Positions 50,601 to 63,256 of a DNA stretch of 64,000 nucleotides are shown piece by piece. The position numbers and the translations under genes were made by a program. The notes beneath the pieces were generated by a model that was not told where the DNA came from, searched no databases, and saw only the letters and a list, made by a program, of their open reading frames with translations. The DNA comes from Episyrphus balteatus (Eukaryota; Arthropoda; Insecta; Diptera; Syrphidae), in the NCBI RefSeq assembly GCF_945859705.1, contig NC_079134.1, forward strand, positions 12,007,545 to 12,071,544. The letters run 5' to 3'. Every line of letters starts with the position of its first letter. The stretch's first letter is position 1.

Positions 50601-51815
50601 TATGATATTAATAACAATTCCCACACAATTTTAAGTCACTCAAAGCTGTGTGCTAACTGAGTTCCCACGATATACCCTAGTTTTCTGTTTTGAATGTCAA
50701 AGTTAAAATTTTGCACATCAAAGCCAAAAAATATTTACATCAAAATATGGATTTTGCTTTGCACGAAAGCTTTCAAGTCGTTGGATGTGTCAAAAAAAAA
50801 ATAATAATGCAATAAAATGCACTCAGTGGTCTAACGTGGGTATAAAGGAAATTGTTAATGGCTTTGACATTTGTTGAAAACATAAAATTTCAATTTTCAA
50901 TAACCGTTTTTTTGACACCTTATATTGACACCTTAATTTTTTTAAACTTGTATCTACAAATTAAAATGCATTTATGTAAATTATGAACGCCTTTTGACAG
51001 AGAAGTTAGCTAAGAAATAAACCGTTTAAAAGGTTATTCAGTTCAAATTTCATCAAAAGTTCATTGAATATTGAACATTTTGTGATGACACTTCAAATTA
51101 ACACTTAGAATCTGAGCACTTATAGGGCCCCTCCATTAAGATCCTAATAAGGAAATGATGTTTATACAGTTATTTATGTTCAATATGAACGGAAATACTT
51201 AATTAATTTGTGTCGTTAAGGGTCAATTAATTCACTTAAGAATCCGATTACTCGATAAAACCTTTTGATTGTCAAGTCAAGTAATAAAATTAAACAAGTA
51301 TTTGATATGGTTGTCATATGATATCTACCTTCATTATTTTGATTTTTCACAAATGATTGAGTAATGTTAAGCACCTACATAAATTTCTCGATAAACCTCA
51401 TTATACTGTCTGCGAGAAATAATATTGTAATTCATTAATGAAAATTGAAGTAGGTATAGATAATTTTTGTCAAAAAAGAGGTTATGAAGAAAGTAATTTA
51501 AAGAGAAGCATATTTCAATTTAAGAATTAAAATGTCAGAGTTTGGTTTGCAATCCCAGGAGATATTTTAAGTGCTCTTTAGCATTTCAGTAGGTTTGCCG
51601 ATTGCCTGGTCGTACTTTCACCCGACATTTAAAATCTGATGTGTATTTTAGCCTTTAACTCTATAATATCATACAATTTTACTGGAAAACAAGTGTTTTT
51701 CGAATATTTTTTTTAAATTTTTGAAAAAAAATATTATTTTGATAGTAAATTTAATTCATTCTAAAAAGTTGTAAATGCAATGTATCAAAATTTTGTTTTG
51801 CTAACGATATATACA
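44641..51815. other. Unassigned AT-rich DNA, probable intron
   Basis: Seven kilobases without recognised exons or large elements. A remnant of the microsatellite element's terminus (gagagcaagttcttgcc) is at 48431-48475. Less AT-rich patches at 45720-45960 and 50340-50520 are unassigned. Confidence 0.4.
48431..48475 (-). repeat. Remnant terminus of the 1 kb microsatellite element
   Basis: Resembles the 36985-37019 end (agcataagagcaagtacgtg) with several substitutions, followed by ttttatttcattt as in the flank of the first copy. The rest of this copy, if present, is hidden in low-complexity DNA. Confidence 0.4.
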
Positions 51816-54800
51816 TTAGACTGATTCAAAAAAAAAATTTTTTTTTTGTTCAAAGCATTGTTAAAAATATTGTTGGAAATGACGAAAAAAAAAATACTGT
51901 AAAAGTTTCAGCCCTTAATGTTAACATTTAGTACCGCCGCCGCCGCATCGCAAATTTCTATTTCCCATACGATTTGTATGGGAAAGATTGTGTATTTGTG
52001 TTTAGAATTTTTTATCTTTTTAATGGTTCATCAAAAAGGCTAGATTTAATCATTTTCTTGTATAAAATTGAACGCTCTACAAAATTGCATTTATAAAATT
52101 TAAAAAAAACGGACGCGAAAAATTGATTAAAATAATTTTTAGTTGAAAAAATGAATACCTAATTCGAATTTATTGAAGAAATCTAATATGATAGTATTAG
52201 GGGTTTGAGCAGGGGCGTACACTCCCTTGGGGCAAGTGGGGCGACGCCCCGGGGCCCCCGACCGACCTTAGGGCCCCCACTGGAGACAATGCAGAGAAGG
52301 AAACTGTTAGCATAAATTGAGTTACGAAGTAAATTGAAATGTATTTGAATCACTTCGGGTACAAGGGAGACAAATTATGTCATTCAGTGTAATGTATAAT
52401 GCATTGGTAGTGACACAATAATATTGATCTGATAAAAAGGTTACCCCAGGGGCCCCAAAAAAAATAAACTGCTTTTTTAAAAGAAAAATTATAATTTTAT
52501 CTAAGGGCCCCAAAAAATCTTTGCAACCACAAATAATACATTAAGGGCCCCAAAAAAGCAAAAAACAACTTCAAGTCAGGGCCCTGCAGGGGCCCCAAAT
52601 GCTTTTACTTCAGGACTTAAAAAAAAATTAAATTAAAAAAAAAAATTTTTAAATTATTTTGTTGATGGATTACTAAATATTACTTTAGGAGCCCCAAAAA
52701 ATATGACTTCGGGGATCCAAAAATATTATATGGAGGGTCCCAAAAAATAATTTTTCAGGAAACCCTTTAGTTGAGAGGCAATCAAATATTAATTTGGGGG
52801 CCCCAAAATCTATTAGATACTAAGGAGAACAAAAATATTCATCAAATTTTCTGATGACATGACAAATATTATTTGAGGATCCTCAAAAGTTATTACTTCA
52901 GTGGTTCAAAATAATCAATTGGAAAATTAAATATCAATTTAGGGGCCCCAACATAAATACATCAGGGCCCAAAATAAAAGCATTACGTTATTGATGGCAT
53001 TCCGAATATTACATCAGAACAGAGGCCCCAATACCTATTAATTCTTGGCTCCAAAAAAAATTATATTATATTTTAGGGGCCTCTAAGCATTTAATTTTGA
53101 GGCCCCAAAAATAATTTTTCAGGGGCCCCAAAATCGACGATGATGGAAAATCAAATGTGTACACATTACTTCAGAACAGAGGCCCCAAGAACTATCAATT
53201 CTAAGCCAAAAAAAAATTTTATTTTTCAGGGGCCCCAAAATAAATTATGTCTGATGATGGAAAATCAAATATGTATTTATTACTTCAGAACAGAGGCCCC
53301 AAGAACTATCAATTCTAAGCTTAAAAAATTGTTATTTTAGGGGCCGCTTAATATTTAATTTTGGGGCCCCTAAATTAATTTTTCAGGGGCCCAACAATAA
53401 AAAAAAATAAGTTTGATGATGGAAAATCAAATATGTACATGTTAATATTATTTCAGAACAGAGGCCCCAAGAACTATCAATTCTAAGCTAAAAAAAATTA
53501 TTTTATGGGTCTCTAAATATTTAATTTTTGGGGCCCCTAGAACAAGTATTTACTACTTTTATGATAGAAATTTTAAGTAAGTATAGCAAAGTGCATTACG
53601 AACATATTAAAACATTAAAATAAACCTAAAAATAAATAAGCCATACAAAAAAAAATGTATGGCGTATACGTACTTTTTTTTGTATCAAAGGGGCCCCAAA
53701 ATTTAGTCTTGCCCCGGGGCCCCCACGACTCAACGTACGCCACTAGGTTTGAGAGTTATATAAAAGGATCTGTGAAACCAAAACACAACATAGAATACAA
53801 ATATTCGAAAATTTTGCCAAATTTTTAGAAAAACCTATAATACAGTAAAATAAGGAGAAAAAAGGGGTAAATCTCGGAATGAATGTTAGTAGAAATTTTT
53901 TTTGCTCAATATCTTCCTTTTGCCATTCTATAACATATCTCAAAAGTCTAGAAAAATCTCATGTCCGCTTGTCGCGATTTCAAGGTCAAATCGCGAAATG
54001 GAGATTTTCAAAATTAGCAAAAATAGGCTATGGTATTATATACACATATGATACATGATTTCAAATGTATTTTTTAATGCTGATTCCAAAAAATCTAAAA
54101 TCAAGAAAATCTGACGTCTCTGGAAAAAGTTATACCTGTTTTTTATCTGTCAACTCATATTATTATAATAGTTGCAAACTTACTGCCGAAAAACCCTTAA
54201 AAGTTATGGTAGATGAACCAAATTTTGCATGAAGATTTAAGAATCCATCATTATTAAAAATCAAAACAATCCATTACAAAAAGTAGGTATATATACCTAC
54301 GAAATAATGGTATTTTTTGATAGAGGGGCAAATTTTTGGATATGCACTAAAGAAGATTCTTGTTCATCTTAGGAATAAGTGCTAATAGGTTATATTTTTT
54401 GTTTCTATGTTTGTTTGGATATTCTATAACTTATGTCAAAAATCTAAAAAAATCTCATGTCCGCAAGTCCTAATTTTCCTGGCTTGAAGATAAGATGCAG
54501 ATTTTAAAAAAATTGAAAAACTACACTTCAGATATTTGTGTTAGATCAACATGAATGAGGTGCATTGCTTTTCAGGGATTGTCAGATTGATTTGTTTATG
54601 GATTTTGTTTGAATTGGCGTTAAAAAATACCTTGAAATCATATGGGTTATGTTGGTATACATATAAGAATCTAAAGTTTTCTTATTATTTTTTTAAATCT
54701 TCACCTAACTTTAGTTTAACCTGGAAAATTAGGACTTGCGGAAATGAGATTTTTTTAGATTTTTGAGGGTAGTTAAAGAATATCCAAACAAAGATTAAAA

Positions 54801-55722
54801 TGAAAAAATTAGCCTATTGGCACTTATTCCTAAGATGAACAAGAATCTTCTTTAGTGCATATCCTAAAATTTGCCCCTCCATCAAATAATACCATTATTT
54901 CGTAGGTATATATATTTTTTGTAATGGATTGTTTTGATATTTAATAATGATGGATTCTAAAATCTTCATGCAAAATTTGGTTCATCTACCATAACTTTTA
55001 AGGGTTTTTCGGCAGTAAGTTTGCAACTATTATAATAATATGAGTTGACAGATGAAAAACAGGTATAACTTTTTCCAGAGACGTCAGATTGTCTTGATTT
55101 TAGATTTTTTGGAATCAGCATTAAAAAATACATTGAAATCATGTATCATATGTGTATATAATACCATAGCCTATTTTTGCTAATTTTGAAAATCTCCATT
55201 TCGCGATTTGACCTTGAAATCGCGACAAGCGGACATGAGATTTTTCTAGACTTTTGAGATATGTTATAGAATGGCAAAAGGAAGATATTGAGCAAAAAAA
55301 ATTTCTACTAACATTCATTCCGAGGTTAAACCCTTATTTGACTGGATTACTAATAATTTCGTCAAAAAATCGGAAAAAAATGAGAAAAAACTACTTTTTA
55401 TATTTTAAAGTTGAATAACTTCGAAACGCGGGGGTAAATCAAAAAAATTAACAAGAGCTTTTTTGTAGAGCGGACAATTTTACAAAAGAAAATGATTTTT
55501 TCAAGCCTTTTGGATGAACCATTAAAAAGGTAAAAAATTCTAAACACAAATACACAATCTTTCCCATACAAATCGTATGGGAAATAGAAATTTGCGATGC
55601 GGCGGTACTAAATGTTAACATTAATGGCTGAAACTTTTACAGTATTTTTTTTTCGTCATTTCCAACAATATTTTCAACAATGCTTTGAACAAAAAAAAAA
55701 AAAATTTTTTGAATCAGTCTAA
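51816..55722. mobile_element. 3.9 kb foldback with TTAGACTGATTC ends, interrupted by a hAT-like element
   Basis: Ends ttagactgattc and gaatcagtctaa are inverted and TA-flanked. The left arm (51816-52209 plus 53746 to about 54480) is mirrored by about 54700-55722: accgccgccgcatcgcaaat, tctttcccatacaaatcgta, agtctagaaaaatctcatgt and aggaataagtgctaatagg all recur as complements. Only about 200 bp in the middle is unpaired. Without the insertion the element is about 2.4 kb. No transposase recognised. Confidence 0.8.
52210..53745. mobile_element. hAT-like non-autonomous element, GGGGCCCC family, copy 1 (1,536 bp)
   Basis: Ends caggggcgtac and gtacgccacta are imperfect inverted repeats of the hAT CAGNGGCG type. 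They are flanked by a perfect 8-bp target-site duplication GGTTTGAG (52202-52209 and 53746-53753). The interior is AT-rich DNA punctuated by at least a dozen GGGGCCCC or GGGCCCC palindromes. It includes sub-repeats starting gatgatggaaaatcaaa at 53139, 53253 and 53414. No coding capacity for transposase. It sits inside the left arm of the 3.9 kb foldback. Confidence 0.9.
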
Positions 55723-58204
55723 TATACATAAAATAACCAAAAAAGGGTCTTTTCGACCCCTATTTTTAATTTCATATACAGGGTGTCCCAAAAGTAATGG
55801 ATCAAACGAAATATGCTGATAGACCAATTTAAGGGTTCTCAGAACAGTATTTTGTTTCCTCCGCTCATAATTGATTTTTGTTTTTTACAAAATTCTGTAT
55901 TGAAATGTTGTAAATAAGCTTACTCAGGGTTTTAATCCAAAAAGATTTTTCAGCCTATTTCATTTAAAAATACATTATTTTAAAAGGATATTTTTTCATG
56001 AATGATTTACATATACAAAAAATTAATTCCTACTTTGCCACACTAAACAAGTAAACAGTGTTTTCAGTTATAAGGTTCTAAATCCACAGTATTTTGAAAT
56101 AAAGAATTTTAGTAAAGCATTATTATGGCGAAACAGTATCGTACAGCATTGTACAAAATTTTTAGAGTACAGAATTACTGTATTACGAACATATTTTGCA
56201 ATAAACCAGAGATAAATTATTCTAAAGCACAAAAGCAGTTTAAAAAAAAATTGTATGTCCAGCTCACCGCTATACATTTTTTAATTTTTTAATGTGAAAC
56301 CCTGAACCGTTGTTTACAGGATGTGGTAACCTATTTCCGAAACGGAAGCAGACAAATTTGTATGGTGGTGTTTGGGATGTTTTTCGGTTCTTATAAATAC
56401 GGTATCCCAAAGAGTCTGTTTGTTCATCCATAACTTCTAAACTACTCATCATAATTTTACAAGCTAGATATCGTTAGAATCATCTTGCATGACCGCCGCT
56501 GGTTAAAGGCACAACGTCAAAACAGTAAATCTGCATTTTTGGACAGTTTCACTTTAATGTGTCATATTACTTGTAATCGGTCCCTCCTATCACTGCGTCT
56601 ATCCCAATCCTCCATTTGTTGCCTAAAAGCCTAAACTATCAATTTCCGTTGCACGAGTTGCCATAAGATTGCATGAGTTTTAAAAACTTTGAAACCTTTT
56701 GTCTCAAAACAACAATTTTGCAATTTCGTGGTTTTGGCTGTGTGCCGACGATATGGTACCCTCTCGACTAAAGGCTTACCGCTTACGCCATCAAATATCC
56801 GGGTTTTAGTTTTTGAACTTATTTTTTTTTTGCTCAAATTATGTTTTTTGATAAAATATTTGTACATTACACTACAGAGCACAATTTTTAATTCATTACT
56901 TTATCGTCTTTGATGAGCCATATTAGAAAAGGTGTCATGATTAACTTGCTACAGATTTTTGATCGGCCCGTTGTTAATAGCATTATTCTTAAATTTCATC
57001 GAATCCGATTGAAAACAGTTTTTGCCTTCCAGATTTTCAGGATTTTGTGTAATTAACATTTAGAATATTCTGAAAATTGACAATTCTTACATTTTTTTCG
57101 AATTAACTTGCACATGATTTTTAAAAAGAAAAAAAAAACATCTTTGCGAGTTTCTCCAAAAAAAATAATATTTTTAATGCAGCTTAGAATGGGATTAAAT
57201 TCACTTTGACATCATACTGAACGAAAATGTAAATACATTTTGGCATTGATTGAAAAGCACTCAAAGTCTCAAAGTATTTTGACAAAATTCTTAAATTGAA
57301 TAATGACTCTAAAATGAATTGAATATTTAATCAGTACCCAAAGTCCAAAAAAAATTATGAGAAAAGTCAATTATCTCTATCAAAAAAAATTATCGTCAAT
57401 CTGTTGACCTTTTAAGAACTTCTCAACAAAATTATCGATCTGAACTTTCCATTAATAGGTATACATAATTAATAGCAAGTTGGTAGGTAACTCATATAAG
57501 AATGAAACATAACTACCTAATTTAGGATACCTACAAAAAAAAAAGTTACGAAATCAATTACTTACTCATTCCAATCTTTTCGCTATTCTTAAAGAAAAAC
57601 TCCAAATAAAAATGGAAAAAAAAAAAAACTTACTTAAAGAGAAAAAACTTATAATAATAAGAACTTTAACCCAAGACTCTTCTTTCATTATTTGATAGTC
57701 AATTTATGTGATTGAAACGTGATTTTTTTTTGTGTTTTATTTATTTTTGTACAAACCATATCCTTCCTCTAAGTGCATTGGTAAACCGTATAGCAATAAA
57801 GCACAGCTCTGCTCACCACAAATAAAAAAAGAATAATGTTTTTCCTCACTACTCTCTAATTGAAAGAGTTTCTAAAAATAATCCCCGAGATAGAAGCAGA
57901 AGGTGCGGGTAAACTTAAACACAACCAACTAACCAACCAACAAAGCGCGCACACACACAAACAACCACAATAGAAGAGCCTAGAAATAAAAAAAAAAAAC
58001 ACCGCTTGGTACCACTTTAGTGGTATATCCTTCTGCAAATAGTCAGATAGTTTACCTTATTCCGTTGCTTCTTCGTTTTTACCTTGTTTCTTTATTTAAT
58101 TGTTCTAAAAGCTTTTTATATCCTTTTTTTTCTCAGTGTTTTTAATTGTATAAAACTTATCTTCTACTTTTCTAATTTTTTTTTTTAATTTTTTTTTCCT
58201 TCAG
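55723..58204. other. Unassigned DNA with a TACAGGGTGTCCC terminus near 55778
   Basis: tacagggtgtccc at 55778 resembles the end of a TA-flanked DNA element and recurs at 59102. 56300-56800 is less AT-rich and has overlapping 60-83 codon frames on the minus strand that I cannot assign. The right edge is the polypyrimidine tract before the exon at 58205. Confidence 0.4.
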
Positions 58205-58347
58205 GTGACGCAACGTCATGGCAAGAAATGTACAGAATAATGGAAGAACCTGGAACCGATGCAACTGGGATGTAACACCACTAAAGCTTATAACTGTTGC
58301 ATTTCTATTGTCCCAAGGATATGTGGCTAATGGCGAAGGAAATGTCG
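58205..58347 (+). CDS. First coding exon of an unrecognised secreted or membrane protein (signal peptide)
   Basis: Acceptor ttttccttcag at 58204 and consensus donor GTGAGT at 58348 frame a 143 bp exon. ATG at 58218 opens 43 codons plus one base (phase 1): MARNVQNNGRTWNRCNWDVTPLK, then the hydrophobic LITVAFLLSQGYVANG, and then EGNV. This looks like a signal peptide with an unusually long charged N-region of about 23 residues; cleavage is likely near residues 37-40. The protein continues in exons beyond the window. I do not recognise the family. The upstream leader may be at 40575-40676. An alternative is a type II anchor rather than a cleaved signal. Confidence 0.65.
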
Positions 58348-61312
58348 GTGAGTGTGCTTTCTTTATTTTTATTCAAGATGGATATTTTTTTTCTCTTATA
58401 TTTGAAAAAAGAAAAGGTACTTTTTTTCATCTCGTTGATGGGTAAGTGGGTGTAAGATAATAGGTAGATGGATTTACAGGATGGCTTAGTGAGCACGTGC
58501 TTAAGAATACTTGATTGTAGAGGGCGCTCCATGTAATATTTCCTGTGACAAAAATAAAAAAAACCCATTAAATATGAGTTCGAGTTGAGTAGTAATTTAC
58601 GAGTGTTTGCTTTCTGAACGCACTCATTGAAAGCGATGTTTGAAGAAGTTATTTTGTTTGTTCACATTGTGGACGAAGTATTTAGAGACAAGTATTCCAG
58701 AAAAATTGAAGAAAAAGTTCCAAATTTTAAAAAAATTCTGACAGGGCTGGATTTTATTGAATATGTTTATAAATGTTTATTTAATATCGAAACCTTGAAT
58801 ATCGAAAGAGAATATTGTAAAACATACAGAATATTCAATGAATTTTTTTTTGCAATTTGGTTTCTATGGCGTATACGTAACATTTTGTGTCTTTCTGGAC
58901 CTAATAATATTATAAAGTTGGAGTTGAGATAATTGATATCAGTTAACGCCAAAAGCTTCTAAATGAATGTTTTCTGCAGACGATTTGTGTGGGGGGAAAC
59001 TTACAAACAAAAAATAGTTATTTTCAAAGAACTGAATGCTCATTATTCGCACTTTAAGCAAAATAGAAACTTTTGCAAAAATTTCAGTAATATACCTACC
59101 TACAGGGTGTCCCGGGATGAGATAAGAAGACTTTGAGTGATGATTCTTGGGTATATTCTAAGAAAATAATTGTTCTACAGTAACTCTCTATCTGCAAAGT
59201 AGATACCCTTTAGCGATGATTTAAGAAAACGCTTACTTTGGTATGCCTTTACTCATGTTAATGTTAATAACTCCGTTAATACTTATGATAAAAACTTCTA
59301 TAATGTCTTGATTTTAAGAAGAAATGCTATTCTTTGTTCCTGAATTTAAAAAATGTTAAAATCTTTTTTAGTTGCTCGGATATTAATTTTTAAATGGAAT
59401 TATTTTTTTCTTACCCATGATAATTTTTGACTTTGGGGCCGGTTTTCTTCGATAAATGTGTTATAATCATAGTGTTTTATAAATTTATTCTTATGAAGAA
59501 AACAATAATGAACAAAAATGTTATTCACAAGTTTGCCAGAAAACTCATATATTTTATGATATTAAAGAAAACCTGCACCAGGTAAAATCTCTAAAAAATG
59601 TGTTTTTTTTTTGCTTTAGTCAAAAATGGGTGCGAATTAAAAATTTATTTTTGAAGTTTAAGTTTATCTACTCAAACACACTATATTTTATAACTTCTTT
59701 AAACTTTATAAAAGATCATTGCCAGACTTTTTGCGTTGACATACTGTGCTGTATATCTAATCCAGATATGTACACACTCGAATTTCGGTTATACCAAAAC
59801 TGCTAAAATATTCTGCCGAATCTTAGACTATTATATCAAGGGAATTAAATAAAAATTTCATCACATAACATTTTTTTTTTTGCTTCCGGCCTTTAAAGTT
59901 TTCTTTTAATCCGCATGTGTGTTAAAAGCATGCATATTATAGTTACTTCCTACTTTCCTTTTGTTTTGTAAATAAGAAATTTCTAAAGCCTTAAGGATAC
60001 CGCGTGTTAAGTTCTATTTACACACATTCGTTTATAATTAAAGAATGTTTTCTAGCTTGAAGTTTTTTCTTTCTCAAGGGAATAGTAATAATTAGAATTG
60101 AAATAGAAAGTTTTATCGCCCCCACCGGGATAAACGTTTTAATGAGACATGTTTTTCTTCATTTTGAAGCCCTGGAAATATTGATTAAGTTAAGTGGAAT
60201 TTGAATAGATACACAAACAAAACTGCTTCAACTGATAAAATGTTCATTTTGAGTTCTCTTGTTTAGTCGTTGTTTTTTTTCGTTGTCGTTTTCAATTATC
60301 ATTGTAATTATTTCTGTTCCCAAAAATAGATTATCTACAGCACAGGGATTTTCTGAAAATGATGGTGGTTAATTCCTTATACATAATAATAGATTAATTG
60401 GATTTTTAGTGAAAGTATTAAGCTGGTGTATTATGAGAAAAGAAACAATCAATCAAATATCTAATCTTTTCACAAGAGAGTGCCTATACTTTCTGCTATT
60501 TTTATACAATCAATACATTTCAAAATCAAATAGACATGGACTTTGTTTGTATCATTTTTTCCCATCCTTCTAATCTGTTCAAAAGTAAAAAACCATCCTT
60601 ATACACAAAAATGTATTTTAAGGACCTTCTGGGTAAAACTCCAATCCACTGAGCCAGCTTGTGGAAAAGTTTCCTTTTTGCATGATTTAGAAAGTATGCT
60701 TTTGGTCCTTTGTGTGTGTGGATATTTTTGGTTTCAATTCAAATCTGGTGTTTCCTGTCTGTGAATTTTGTTTTCCTTTGTTTCTAATTTAGTTATAGGC
60801 TTTACTCTTTTCTAGCGATACGATATGGAGAAATGTTTAATCCACCATGATGTCTGTGTACTTTTGTACAAATTCTTTCTTCATTGCTTTCGATTCGATG
60901 TCAATCGAATGAATGAACTTCTATAGAATACTCGTAGCAGACACCACAAAAATGTTTCATTTTTAACAAAAGCTGTAAGGAAGGAAACAGTTTCACAAAT
61001 TTCCTTTTCAAAAAGGAAAAAAGTGAAAAAAAGAATTTAAAAAATGTAAATTCTTGAATTGAATTCAAAAATTTACGTTCAATGGGTTAAATATAGTTAA
61101 ATAAGTTTAAAAAACTTGATTTAACATTTAATGTGGTCTCACTTTCAGCCATGGATAATAATTAACTAATTGGAACCTTTTCAGTTGCGTATATTATACG
61201 TATCAAGGAATCTCTTAGGCAATATAGAAAATTTATTTTTGATATGTTAAAAAATATCAAACTTACTTAAATGTGGTCTTTTGTACTATTATAACAGAAA
61301 AAATCATGTGGT
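58348..61312. other. Intron of the downstream gene, left part
   Basis: No exon recognised. Contains a TACAGGGTGTCCC motif at 59102 and a fragment of the 3.2 kb foldback end at 59713-59828. A 101-codon open frame at 58627-58932 is rich in I, N, F and K and shows no motif. Confidence 0.45.
59713..59828 (+). mobile_element. Fragment of the 3.2 kb foldback right end
   Basis: gatcattgccagact, gttgacatactgtgctgta, cactcgaatttcggttatac and the terminal cttagacta match 5268-5380 with scattered substitutions. Only the outermost 115 bp of one arm is present. Confidence 0.8.
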
Positions 61313-61704
61313 CAGTGCCGGTTTAAGCACTACCGGCGCCCCTGGGCAAGATTGCAAGTGGCGCCTCTAAAAAAAATTCATCTAAAACAAATTTTTAAAA
61401 TCACGAAAAAAAGCAATAGCAGATTATGTCTTACCTCTCATATACTTGTTAATGCATTTATTAAAAATGTGCAGTGTATTAACTTAAAAAGGTTAACTTA
61501 AAAAAAAAATTAATTATTCATGTCATTTAGGCTCAATTGACAAGACTACCTTTATCTCTGACTTTTTTGTTTAAACACATTTTATTTGAACAATATTTTT
61601 TCAAAAACTTTTTCAACTAGGTACATTAATGTGGTTTTCGATTGGAATCACTCAATGATTCACTCATTCTGAAATCCAATAAAAAACTTTGAATCGCTTA
61701 CACC

Positions 61705-62671
61705 CAGGGGCGTACACTCCCTTGGGGCAAGCGGGGCGGTGCCCCGGGGCCCCCGACCGACCCCAGGGCCCCCACTGGAGACAATGCGGGGAAAAAAAAC
61801 TGTTAGCATAAATTGAGTTACGAAGTAACCAGGGAGACAAATTATGTCATTCAGTGTAATGTATAATTCATTGGTAGCCACACAATATATGTATATTGAT
61901 TTTAAAAAAAGTTACCCCAGGGGCCCCAAAAAAAAAATAAACTGCTTTTTTAAAAGAAAAAAACTATAATTTTATCTTATAGCCCCAAAAAAAATTACTT
62001 GAAAAATCTTTTCCACCACAAATAATACATTAGGGGCCCCAAAAAAGCAAAAAAATATTATTTGAGGATCTTCAAAAGTGGTTCAAAACAATCAAATGGA
62101 AAATTAAATATAAATTCAGGGGCCCCAACATAAATACATCAGGGCCCGAAGTAAAAACATTACGTTATTGATGGCATTCCGAATATTACTTCAGAACAGA
62201 GGCCCAATACCTATTAATTCTTGGCTCCAAGAAAATTATATTATATTTTAGGGGCCTCTAAGCACTTAATTTTGAGGCTCTAAAAATAATTTTTCAGGGG
62301 CCCCAAAATAAAAAAAATTATGTCTAATGATGGAAAATAAAATATGTATTTATTACTTCAGAAAAGAGGCCCCAAGAACTATCAATTCTAAGCTAAAAAA
62401 ATTTTTATTTTAGGGGTCTCTAAATATTTAATTTTGGGGGCCCCTAGTACAAGAGTTAACTACTTTTATGAGAGCCATTTTAAGTAAGTATAGCAAAGTG
62501 CATTACGAACATATTAAAACATTAAAATAAATCAAAAAAAAATAAGCCATACAAAAAAAAATCTATGGCGTATACGTAATTTTTTTTTTTAACTAAGGGG
62601 CCCCCAAATATCAAAGGGGCCCCAAAATTTCGTCTTACCCCGGGGCCCCGGCGACTCAACGTACGCCACTG
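61705..62671. mobile_element. hAT-like GGGGCCCC-family element, copy 2 (967 bp), nested
   Basis: Same termini as copy 1 (caggggcgtac and gtacgccactg) with a perfect 8-bp duplication CTTACACC (61697-61704 and 62672-62679). Internal order follows copy 1, but several blocks are missing, so it is an internally deleted relative. It lies inside the larger hAT-like element and is therefore younger than it. Confidence 0.92.
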
Positions 62672-63125
62672 CTTACACCCAATTCTAAAATTTAATATCT
62701 GTATTGGTGAAAAATCAAATATTTTGCTTTTGTTTTTTCACTAGGAGAATAAAAAACTTGCAGCACGTTTCTTAATGATTCCAGGCGCTTCCGGACGGCC
62801 AATCAAAAACAGCATACCTTTATAAGTATAAGGTTTGTTCGTTGTGAGCTCTAGGGCACTCTGGGTCGCTCCGAATTCGTTGTCAAGCGTTTTTTGTAGC
62901 TCCTTTTTCAACCAGAGTTATTTCCTCTGTGTTCGATGTTCGCTGATGAAACTAAAGCTCTGAGGTGTTCGATGTAAAATGAAAACCCTAGAAACTCTGA
63001 TTTTTTTCACAGTTAATTGAAATGACTTAGAGTGCCCTGGAGGGGGGAACAACGAACAGACCTATTTTTTTATTCTCACACACACAAACGTAGTTTTTAT
63101 AAGAAATGGAGAAGCTGTCAATTTT

Positions 63126-63256
63126 TGGCATTTCTGGATTTTGGGTTTTCGGGATTTCGGGATTTTGGGATTGTGGGTTTTCGGGATTTTGTGTTTTTGG
63201 GTTTTCGGAATTTAGGGTTTTCTGGATTTTGGGCTTTCTGGATTTTTAATTTCGGG
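63126..63256 (+). repeat. Degenerate minisatellite, short GGGATTTTGG-type units
   Basis: Around 8-18 bp units of the form tttcgggattttggg are repeated imperfectly. One frame reads as F, G, R and D-rich repeats (GFRDFG, GFSGF), which explains the 111-codon open frame at 63032-63367; this is not evidence of a protein. Confidence 0.7.

Larger units (their letters stand above)
40677..58204 (+). other. Candidate 17.5 kb first intron of the downstream gene
   Basis: Bounded by GTAAGT at 40677 and a long T-rich tract ending ccttcag at 58204. The linking of these two sites is inferred from their quality and order only. The interval carries several mobile elements and no recognised coding exon. Confidence 0.35.

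Noticed and set aside
56270..56882. Transposase fragment on the minus strand
   Set aside because: The 60- and 83-codon frames show no DDE/D motif or DNA-binding domain that I can recognise.
58627..58932. 101-codon open frame after the signal-peptide exon
   Set aside because: Low-complexity composition, no motif, not in phase with a plausible splice acceptor that I can defend; an ordinary AT-rich chance frame is more likely.
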